A stretch of 13,803 nt of DNA from CAVPEW01 sp050247895 (GTDB lineage: Bacteria; Actinomycetota; Acidimicrobiia; Acidimicrobiales; VFJN01): contig JBFWTJ010000078.1 of NCBI GenBank assembly GCA_050247895.1, positions 1-13,803 on the forward strand, read 5' to 3'. The stretch's first letter is position 1, and every line of letters begins with the position of its first letter. Made by a program: the position numbers and the translations under genes. The notes under the pieces are model-generated. The model was not told where the DNA came from. It saw only the letters and a list, made by a program, of their open reading frames with translations, and did no database searches. Below are positions 8,876 through 13,803 of the stretch, in pieces.

Positions 8876-9343
8876 ATGCGGATCGACGCCACGGTCAACG
8901 GAGCGCAGCGCTCGGGCGACGTCGAGCCCCGGCGGCTGCTGGTCCAGTGGATCCGCGAGGACCTGGGCCTGACCGGCACCAACGTCGGCTGCGACACCTC
9001 GTCGTGCGGGGCGTGCACCGTGCTGGTCGACGGCGAGTCGGTCAAGTCCTGCACGGTGCTGGCCGTCCAGGCCGACGGGTGCGAGCTCACCACCATCGAG
9101 GGCCTGGCCGACGGGGACGGCACCCTGCACCCGATGCAGGCGGCGTTCCACGAGCACCACGGGTTGCAGTGCGGCTACTGCACCCCGGGCATGGTCCTCG
9201 CCGCGGTCTCCCTGCTGGCGGAGGTCCCCGACCCGACCGAGGCCGAGGTCCGGGCCGGGCTGGAGGGCAACCTCTGCCGCTGCACCGGGTACCACAACAT
9301 CGTCAAGGCCGTCCTGGCCGCGGCCCGGGGCGTGCCGGCGTGA
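8876..9343 (+). CDS. coxS: CoxS-type [2Fe-2S] small subunit of a molybdenum hydroxylase
   Basis: Iron-sulfur subunit that carries electrons from the molybdenum centre to FAD in aerobic CO dehydrogenase or related xanthine-dehydrogenase-family enzymes. All eight cluster cysteines are present: Cys39, 44, 47 and 59 in the plant-ferredoxin-like N-terminal domain (GCDTSSCGAC), and Cys99, 102, 134 and 136 in the four-helix domain (QCGYC and LCRC). The length of 155 residues is normal. ATG 8876 is chosen because family members begin MRI-x-VNG; an in-frame start at 8852 would add eight unrelated residues. No Shine-Dalgarno site precedes it. It starts 33 bases after ftsB and its TGA overlaps the coxM GTG. 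Whether the enzyme oxidises CO cannot be judged, since the active-site loop is in the large subunit, which is not in this window. Confidence 0.92.
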   Translation: MRIDATVNGAQRSGDVEPRRLLVQWIREDLGLTGTNVGCDTSSCGACTVLVDGESVKSCTVLAVQADGCELTTIEGLADGDGTLHPMQAAFHEHHGLQCGYCTPGMVLAAVSLLAEVPDPTEAEVRAGLEGNLCRCTGYHNIVKAVLAAARGVPA

Positions 9344-10170
9344 TCCCCGCCGCCTTCGACTACGTCCGGGCCGGCTCGGTCGACGAGGCCGTCGCCCTGC
9401 TGGCCGAGCACGGGGAGGACGCCAAGCTGCTCGCCGGGGGCCACTCGCTGCTCCCCCTGATGAAGCTGCGGCTGGCCACCCCGGCCGTGCTCGTCGACGT
9501 GGGCCGCCTGTCGGAGCTGTCCTACGTCCGCGACCGTGGCGACCACCTGGCCGTCGGCGCGCTGACCCGGCACCGCGACCTCCAGGTCGACCCTCTCCTG
9601 GCCGCACACGCCCCGTTGCTGGCCCACGTCGCCGGCCAGGTCGGTGATCCCCAGGTGCGCCACCGGGGCACGATCGGTGGGTCGGTGGCCCACGCCGACC
9701 CGGCCTCGGACCTGCCCGCCGCGCTCCTCGCCCTGCGGGCGGTGGTGGTGGCCCGGGGGCCCGGCGGCGATCGGGAGGTCCCCGTCGACGAGCTCTTCAC
9801 CGGGTTCCTCGAGACCTCGCTCGATCCCGGCGAGGTGCTGGTCGAGATCCGGGTCCCCAAGGTGGGCGGGATCGGCTGGTCCTTCCAGAAGTTCAACCGC
9901 CGGGCGCAGGACTGGGCCATCGTCGCCGTGGCGTGCCTCGCCGGGCCCACGCCCGGGATCGGCCTGGTCAACATGGGCTCGACCCCGCTGCGGGCCCGCG
10001 CCGTGGAGGAGGCGGTGCGGTCCGGTGCACCCGAGGTGCAGGCCGCGGCGATGGCCGCCGAGGGGACCGAGGCGGGTGACGACGTGAACGCCTCGGCCGA
10101 GTACCGCCGCCACCTGGCCCGGGTCCTCGTGCGGCGGGCGCTCGAGGAATCCGCCGCGGGCACCCGTTAG
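9340..10170 (+). CDS. coxM: CoxM-type FAD-binding medium subunit
   Basis: Flavoprotein subunit of the molybdenum hydroxylase; it accepts electrons from the iron-sulfur subunit and passes them to the acceptor. The 276 residues are close to the usual length of about 290. Both FAD-binding signatures are visible: AGGHS (32-36) followed by LLPLMKLRLA, and TIGGS (111-115) followed by VAHADPASDLPA. The C-terminal CO-dehydrogenase flavoprotein domain follows from about residue 170. The GTG start overlaps the coxS stop (GTGA), so the two are translationally coupled and presumably made in equal amounts. The downstream neighbour is not coxL but a small secreted protein gene 55 bases away, which is unusual for this family. 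Confidence 0.92.
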   Translation: MIPAAFDYVRAGSVDEAVALLAEHGEDAKLLAGGHSLLPLMKLRLATPAVLVDVGRLSELSYVRDRGDHLAVGALTRHRDLQVDPLLAAHAPLLAHVAGQVGDPQVRHRGTIGGSVAHADPASDLPAALLALRAVVVARGPGGDREVPVDELFTGFLETSLDPGEVLVEIRVPKVGGIGWSFQKFNRRAQDWAIVAVACLAGPTPGIGLVNMGSTPLRARAVEEAVRSGAPEVQAAAMAAEGTEAGDDVNASAEYRRHLARVLVRRALEESAAGTR

Positions 10171-10212
10171 GGATCGGGGACCCGTGCATCTCGGGTCGGT
10201 CCGTCCCCGACA

Positions 10213-10218
10213 GAGGAG
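10213..10218 (+). promoter_or_regulatory. Ribosome binding site for the small secreted protein
   Basis: GAGGAG lies 7 bases before GTG 10226 and 16 bases before the in-frame ATG 10235, so it supports the GTG start. Confidence 0.6.
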
Positions 10219-10225
10219 ATCCCCC

Positions 10226-10495
10226 GTGATCCGGATGAACCGCCCGACCAAGCTCGTCGCCGCCGGCACGCTCGCCCTGCTGGCCCACGTGGCCCTGCCC
10301 TCCGCCGCCTCGGCCGATTCCCGCGCGGTGCGCGCCGAGTCCCGCCCGGCCCGGGCCGAGTCGGGTGAGACCCGCGAGACCTGCACGTCGATCATGGGCA
10401 TCCCGATCTGCATCGTCGCCAACGACGACGACTGCCGCGACTGGACCGACGCCGAGACCGGCGCCCCGAAGACCAACTGCGTCAGCGAGGGCTGA
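10226..10495 (+). CDS. Small secreted four-cysteine protein of unknown function
   Basis: I do not recognise this 89-residue protein. It has a clear signal peptide (basic residues to 9, hydrophobic core 11-24, cleavage likely after ASA at residue 30). The mature chain of about 59 residues has two parts: a charged stretch with an imperfect repeat (RAES at 36-39 and 43-46), and an acidic C-terminal part with cysteines 53, 62, 70 and 85, which could form two disulfides. The start GTG 10226 has a GAGGAG site at 7-base spacing; an earlier in-frame GTG at 10184 would place a basic, non-signal segment in front. It is followed by a 15-bp hairpin, so it is probably its own transcription unit rather than part of the cox operon. 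Size and export would suit a secreted peptide or cell-wall protein, but no function is claimed. Confidence 0.75.
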   Translation: MIRMNRPTKLVAAGTLALLAHVALPSAASADSRAVRAESRPARAESGETRETCTSIMGIPICIVANDDDCRDWTDAETGAPKTNCVSEG

Positions 10496-10509
10496 CCACC
10501 GAAGACACT

Positions 10510-10545
10510 TGCCGTCCCCACGCCTTGCGAGGCGTGGGGACGGCG
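10510..10545 (+). terminator. 15-bp hairpin, likely terminator after the small secreted protein
   Basis: Arms 10511-10525 and 10530-10544 pair perfectly around the loop TGCG, starting 15 bases after the stop codon. As with the hairpin at 5007, no T-run follows. A -10-like box begins only 20 bases downstream, marking a unit boundary inside the cox region. Confidence 0.75.
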
Positions 10546-10563
10546 GACGACGGAGGGTCCCGT

Positions 10564-10569
10564 TAGCGT
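10564..10569 (+). promoter_or_regulatory. Possible -10 box for the OsmC-family gene
   Basis: TAGCGT is identical to the box in front of coxD at 11138. A transcript would start near 10576 and have a leader of about 40 bases that carries the GGGGGAG ribosome site (10601-10607). No -35 match is seen. Confidence 0.45.
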
Positions 10570-10614
10570 CGGTCGCCGGACCTCCGTGGGAGGCCGAGCG
10601 GGGGGAGCCGGCAC

Positions 10615-11085
10615 ATGGCCCGAGTGCACAGCTACACGACCGAGCTGTCCTGGCACGGCTCGACCGGTGAGGGGTACGACGGCTACGGCCGCGCCCATCG
10701 GCTGGTGGTGCCCTCGACGGGCACGACCCTCGACCTGAGCGCGGACCCGTCCTTCGGCGGCGATCCGGCCCGGGTGAACCCCGAGGAGCTGCTGCTCGCG
10801 GCGGCCTCGTCGTGCCAGCTCCTGTCCTTCCTCGCGGTGGCGGCCCGGGCCCGCGTCGACGTGGTCGGCTACGCCGACGCGGCCGAGGCGTCCATGCCCG
10901 AGGACGGCCGGCCGGTGTGGATCACCCGGATCGTCCTGCGGCCGGTGATCACCCTGGGCCCGTCCGGCGCGGCGGTCACCGACGAGCGGTTGGCCCACCT
11001 GGTCGAGGTGGCCCACCGGGAGTGCTTCATCGCCAACAGCCTGCGGAGCGAGATCGAGGTGCGGCCCACCTTCGTGCGCCCCTGA
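10615..11085 (+). CDS. OsmC/Ohr-family peroxidase
   Basis: OsmC and Ohr proteins are cytoplasmic thiol peroxidases that reduce organic hydroperoxides. The 156-residue product has the family's two redox cysteines: Cys67 in AAASSCQLLSFL (the peroxidatic position, on a buried helix) and Cys137 in HRECFIANSL. The preceding NPEELL (55-60) carries the conserved Glu that aligns the active site. The sequence around residues 71-95 (SFLAVAARARVDVVGY) fits the general OsmC branch; I cannot separate OsmC from Ohr-like or other subgroups. ATG 10615 is supported by GGGGGAG 7 bases upstream. It stands between a hairpin terminator and the coxD promoter, so it is probably transcribed alone. A link with oxidative stress from the neighbouring flavo-molybdoenzyme is conceivable but unproven. 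Confidence 0.88.
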   Translation: MARVHSYTTELSWHGSTGEGYDGYGRAHRLVVPSTGTTLDLSADPSFGGDPARVNPEELLLAAASSCQLLSFLAVAARARVDVVGYADAAEASMPEDGRPVWITRIVLRPVITLGPSGAAVTDERLAHLVEVAHRECFIANSLRSEIEVRPTFVRP

Positions 11086-11137
11086 CGGCCTCCCGGGTGG
11101 GCCCCGGGCCGCCGCAGGTCCCCGGTCGGGGTCCCGG

Positions 11138-11143
11138 TAGCGT
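11138..11143 (+). promoter_or_regulatory. -10 box for near-leaderless coxD-coxE-xdhC transcript
   Basis: TAGCGT ends 9 bases before the coxD ATG at 11153, leaving no space for a ribosome site and implying transcription starts at or within a few bases of the start codon. There is no clear -35. Confidence 0.55.
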
Positions 11144-11152
11144 CGTGGGGCG

Positions 11153-12064
11153 ATGGAGCCGCGCTCGGTCCCCGAGGTCACCGCCGCGCTGGCCGGGCAC
11201 GGCTACCTGGCCGACGAGGGCCTGGCCACCGCGGTGTTCCTCGCCCTGCGCCTGCCCCGGCCCCTGCTCCTGGAGGGCGAGGCCGGCGTGGGCAAGACCG
11301 AGGTGGCCAAGGCCCTGTCCCGCTGGACCGGGGGCGAGCTGATCCGCCTCCAGTGCTACGAGGGGCTCGACGTCGGCCAGGCCGTCTACGAGTGGGACCA
11401 CGCCCGCCAGCTCCTCCACCTGCGGGCGGCCGAGGCCACCGGCACTGCGGCGGGCCGGGCCGTGGAGGCCCTCGAGGACGAGCTGTACGCCGAGCGGTTC
11501 CTGGTCCGCCGCCCGGTCCTGGCCGCCCTGGCCCCCGGTACGGGCGGCCCGCCGCCGGTGCTGCTGGTCGACGAGATCGACCGGGCCGACGACGAGTTCG
11601 AGGCGTTCCTGCTCGAGGTCCTGGCCGAGTACAGCGTGACCGTCCCCGAGCTGGGCACGTTCCGGGCCGCCGTGCCCCCGGTCGTGGTCATCACCTCCAA
11701 CCGGACCCGTGACGTCCACGACGCGCTCAAGCGGCGCTGCCTCTACCACTGGGTCGAGCACCCCGGCCTGGAGCGGGAGGTGGCCATCGTGCGGCTCCGC
11801 GTGCCGGGGATCGACGAGCGGCTGGCCCGCGACGTCGCCACCGCGGTCGGGGTCCTGCGGGCCGACGGGCTGTACAAGCCTCCGGGGGTGGCCGAGGCGA
11901 TCGACTGGGCCCAGGCCGTGCAGGCGCTGGGACGGGACCGGCTCGACGAGGACACCGCCGACGCCACGTTGGGCGCGGTGCTCAAGTACCGCGAGGACCA
12001 GCAACGGGTGCGGGCCCGGGGTCTCTCCGGCCTGGTCGCCCCGGCCGGCGCCGGGGGCGGCTGA
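11153..12064 (+). CDS. coxD: CoxD-type MoxR AAA+ ATPase
   Basis: MoxR-family chaperone-like ATPase. In Oligotropha the homologue CoxD works with CoxE in building the [CuSMoO2] centre of CO dehydrogenase. The 303 residues show Walker A GEAGVGKT (42-49), Walker B LLVDEID (137-143), the sensor segment TSNRTR (181-186) and arginines 194-195 in ALKRRCLYHW, the usual arginine-finger position. The C-terminal lid follows from about residue 205. It begins a unit in which coxE starts on the base after its stop and xdhC overlaps coxE. A MoxR/VWA pair is also found in unrelated contexts, but the presence of coxS, coxM and an XdhC-like gene makes the cox role the best reading. Confidence 0.9.
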   Translation: MEPRSVPEVTAALAGHGYLADEGLATAVFLALRLPRPLLLEGEAGVGKTEVAKALSRWTGGELIRLQCYEGLDVGQAVYEWDHARQLLHLRAAEATGTAAGRAVEALEDELYAERFLVRRPVLAALAPGTGGPPPVLLVDEIDRADDEFEAFLLEVLAEYSVTVPELGTFRAAVPPVVVITSNRTRDVHDALKRRCLYHWVEHPGLEREVAIVRLRVPGIDERLARDVATAVGVLRADGLYKPPGVAEAIDWAQAVQALGRDRLDEDTADATLGAVLKYREDQQRVRARGLSGLVAPAGAGGG

Positions 12065-13444
12065 GTGGGCGGCGTCGACCTCGGTGGGCCCCGTTCGCCG
12101 GCCGACGCGGTGGTGGCCTTCGTCGGGGACCTGCGCCGTGCCGGCCTGGCCCTCGGGCCCGACGCCGCGGTGGCCTTCGCCCGGGCCCTCGACGTGGTGG
12201 GCCCCACGGCGTCCCTCGGCACCGCCTACTGGGCGGGCCGGGCCACCCTGGTCCGCCGTCCCGAGGACGTCGTGGCCTACGACGCCGCCTTCGCCCGGGC
12301 GTTCGGGCCGGTGCCGGGCCGGTCGGGCCCGGCCGGTGGGCCTCCTGCGGTCGGCCACGTCGCCGCGGGCCGGGTCGGCGACGGCGGCCTCCCGGGCCAC
12401 GCGGGTGCCACCGATGTGCCGGCGACCCCTGTCGAGGGCCCCGGACCCGACCGGCCCGGGGCCGTCCCCGCGGCGCCCGGTCCGTCCGCGGCGGGCGATC
12501 CGCGTCCCGCCGCGGCGGGTGGTCCGCACCCGTGGGAGGAGGCCGCTCCCGCCCGGGGCGACGTCGACAGCGGTTCGGAGGCCGAGGCCCTGCCGGAGGG
12601 GGTGGCCGGGGACGACCCTGCGGCGACCGGTGGCGTCGGCCCGGTGGCACGGGCCCGGTGGAGCGCCCGGGAGGTCCTGCGGGCCCGGGACTTCGCCACG
12701 CTCACGCCGTCGGAGCTCGCCGAGGTCCACCGGATCGTGGCCGGGCTCCGCCTGACCGGCGGCTCCCGCCCGTCCCGGCGGCGGCGACCCGTCCGCGGCC
12801 CCCGTGGCGCCGTCGACGCGGCCCGCACGGCCCGGGCCGCGCTGCGGACGGGGGGCGAGCCCCTCCGGCTGGCCCGCACCGGTCCGTCGACGCGGCCTCG
12901 CCCGCTGGTCCTGCTCTGCGACGTGTCGGGCTCGATGGAGCCCTACGCCCGGGCCCTGGTGCGCTTCGCCCAGGCCGCGGTCCGGGCCCGCCGTCGGGTG
13001 GAGGTGTTCGCCCTGGGCACCCGGTTGACCCGGTTGACCCGGGAGCTGTCGGCCCGGGATCCCGACGCCGCGCTGGCCGCGGCCGCGGCCGCCGTGGCGG
13101 ACTGGGCCGGGGGGACCCGCCTGGGGGAGACCCTGCGGGCGTTCAACGACGAGTGGGGCGTGCGCGGCACGGCCCGGGGCGCCACGGTGGTCGTCCTGTC
13201 CGACGGCTGGGACCGGGGCGACCCCGCCCTGCTGGCCGAGCAGATGGCCCGGCTCCGCCGGGTCGCCCACCGCCTGGTGTGGGTCAACCCGTTGAAGGCC
13301 ACCGAGGGCTACGAGCCGTCGGCCCGGGGGATGGCGGCCGCCCTGCCCTGGCTCGACGAGTTCGTCGAGGGCCACTCCCTGGCCGCGCTGGAGGACCTGG
13401 CCGAGGTCTTGGGCGGCGGCCCGGCCCGTGGGGGTGTCCGGTGA
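12065..13444 (+). CDS. coxE: CoxE-type VWA-domain protein
   Basis: Partner of the MoxR ATPase in maturation of CO-dehydrogenase-type enzymes. The 459 residues have an N-terminal helical part (1-80), a long low-complexity Ala/Gly/Pro-rich linker (about 82-200), an Arg-rich stretch around 237-250 and a C-terminal von Willebrand A domain. The metal-ion-dependent adhesion site is complete: Asp286, Ser288 and Ser290 in DVSGSM, Thr351 in GGTRLGET, and Asp380 in LSDGWDRGD. GTG 12065 directly follows the coxD stop with no gap, so translation is coupled. The product is somewhat longer than typical CoxE proteins (around 400), the difference lying in the linker. No signal peptide is present, so it acts in the cytoplasm. 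Confidence 0.9.
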   Translation: MGGVDLGGPRSPADAVVAFVGDLRRAGLALGPDAAVAFARALDVVGPTASLGTAYWAGRATLVRRPEDVVAYDAAFARAFGPVPGRSGPAGGPPAVGHVAAGRVGDGGLPGHAGATDVPATPVEGPGPDRPGAVPAAPGPSAAGDPRPAAAGGPHPWEEAAPARGDVDSGSEAEALPEGVAGDDPAATGGVGPVARARWSAREVLRARDFATLTPSELAEVHRIVAGLRLTGGSRPSRRRRPVRGPRGAVDAARTARAALRTGGEPLRLARTGPSTRPRPLVLLCDVSGSMEPYARALVRFAQAAVRARRRVEVFALGTRLTRLTRELSARDPDAALAAAAAAVADWAGGTRLGETLRAFNDEWGVRGTARGATVVVLSDGWDRGDPALLAEQMARLRRVAHRLVWVNPLKATEGYEPSARGMAAALPWLDEFVEGHSLAALEDLAEVLGGGPARGGVR

Positions 13445-13755
13445 GGGCGGTCTTGGATCAGGTGGCGCGTTGGCGGGCGGGGGGCCTGGGGGTGGTGTTG
13501 GCTCGGGTGGTGGATGTGGAGGGGTCGGGGCCGCGGTTGCCGGGTGCGGCGATGGCGGTGAGCGAGCGGGGTGAGGTGGTGGGTTCGGTGTCGGGTGGTT
13601 GCGTGGAGGGTGCGGTGGTGACCGAGGCCCTGCGGATCTTGGAGACGGGCGGGCGTGAGCTGTTGAGCTTCGGTTACAGCGACGACGAGGCGTTTGCGGT
13701 GGGGTTGACCTGTGGGGGGACGGTGCACCTGTTCGTCGAGCCGGTCGACGGGTAG
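13441..13755 (+). CDS. XdhC/CoxF-type protein, N-terminal domain only; stops at an in-frame TAG
   Basis: XdhC-family proteins bind and insert or sulfurate the molybdenum cofactor for xanthine-dehydrogenase-family enzymes; CoxF is the member in cox clusters. This 104-residue product covers the XdhC/CoxI N-terminal domain: VVDVEGSGPRLPGAAMAV, the motif SGGCVEGAVV (around 60-69) and LTCGGTVHLFVEP (around 90-102). Full-length homologues of more than 200 residues continue into a Rossmann domain. Here a TAG at 13753-13755 ends the frame, yet the same frame goes on with family-like sequence (GELLDALRAGLAG). The GTG start overlaps the coxE stop (GTGA). It could be a natural short XdhC protein followed by a separate Rossmann-domain gene, a nonsense mutation, or a sequence error. 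Codon use differs from all upstream genes (six TTG leucines in 104 codons; GTG far over GTC). Confidence 0.75.
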   Translation: MRAVLDQVARWRAGGLGVVLARVVDVEGSGPRLPGAAMAVSERGEVVGSVSGGCVEGAVVTEALRILETGGRELLSFGYSDDEAFAVGLTCGGTVHLFVEPVDG

Positions 13756-13761
13756 GCGGGG

Positions 13762-13803
13762 GTGGGCGAGCTGCTCGACGCGTTGCGGGCCGGGTTGGCG
13801 GGG
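13762..13803 (+). CDS. Possible continuation of the XdhC-like gene beyond the TAG, running off the window
   Basis: Six bases after the TAG, a GTG opens the same reading frame as the XdhC N-terminal part and gives VGELLDALRAGLAG to the window edge. This resembles the helix that follows the N-terminal domain in full-length XdhC proteins. It could be a restart for a separate C-terminal protein or the cut-off remainder of a broken gene. Only 14 codons are visible. Confidence 0.35.
   Translation, partial: MGELLDALRAGLAG

Noticed and set aside
9175..11181. Very long open frame on the - strand (668 codons)
   Set aside because: It lies antisense to coxM, the small secreted protein and osmC, which all have family motifs or signals. 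High GC removes stop codons on the opposite strand, and its translation is low-complexity with no recognisable domain.
13018..13042. Direct repeat CCGGTTGACC-like, twice in tandem in coxE
   Set aside because: It encodes RLTRLT within the VWA domain, is only nine bases per unit, and keeps the frame; more likely coding coincidence than a regulatory site.
11027..13375. Open frame of 782 codons on the - strand
   Set aside because: Antisense to coxD and coxE with intact Walker and MIDAS motifs; composition is Gly/Arg/Pro-biased, as expected of a shadow frame.
13309..13728. His/Pro/Arg-rich open frame on the - strand opposite the XdhC-like gene
   Set aside because: Its odd composition is just the complement of the G-rich codon style there; there is no start context or domain.

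Overview
The window is very GC-rich (G or C at nearly every third codon position) and all supported genes lie on the + strand. Gene content, GTG/TTG starts, -10 boxes of the TANNNT type placed almost on start codons, and the order mfd - SurA-like lipoprotein - mazG - eno - ftsB (known from actinomycetes such as Streptomyces) indicate an actinobacterium. The cox-type genes and overall style would fit Acidimicrobiia (Iamia/Ilumatobacter relatives), but that class assignment is inference.

Region 1 (2-5660): the 3' end of a cobyric acid synthase gene (cobQ), then mfd (transcription-repair coupling factor), a secreted protein of unknown function with a Pro/Glu/Thr repeat tail that ends at a strong hairpin, and a SurA-N-like lipoprotein with a leaderless-type promoter. 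Region 2 (5657-8842): mazG with an N-terminal tetrapyrrole-methylase domain, translationally coupled to the lipoprotein gene; then eno (enolase) and an FtsB/DivIC-type septum protein. This is ordinary core genome.

Region 3 (8876-13803): an aerobic CO dehydrogenase/xanthine-dehydrogenase-type (cox) gene set. coxS ([2Fe-2S] subunit) and coxM (FAD subunit) overlap by 4 bases. Then come two genes not normally part of a cox cluster: a small secreted four-cysteine protein with its own hairpin terminator, and an OsmC-family peroxidase. The maturation genes follow: coxD (MoxR-type AAA+ ATPase), coxE (VWA protein) and a CoxF/XdhC-type gene. The molybdopterin-binding large subunit gene coxL, normally adjacent, is not in the window. 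The last gene is interrupted by an in-frame TAG after 104 codons, after which the same frame continues with XdhC-like sequence to the window edge. Codon use also changes sharply exactly at its start.

I see no tRNA, rRNA, CRISPR array, insertion sequence or phage gene. No gene-free stretch exceeds 120 bases. Nothing here is clearly a new system; the points most worth a second look are the split cox cluster, the interrupted xdhC-like gene, and the two small or repeat-bearing secreted proteins of unknown function.
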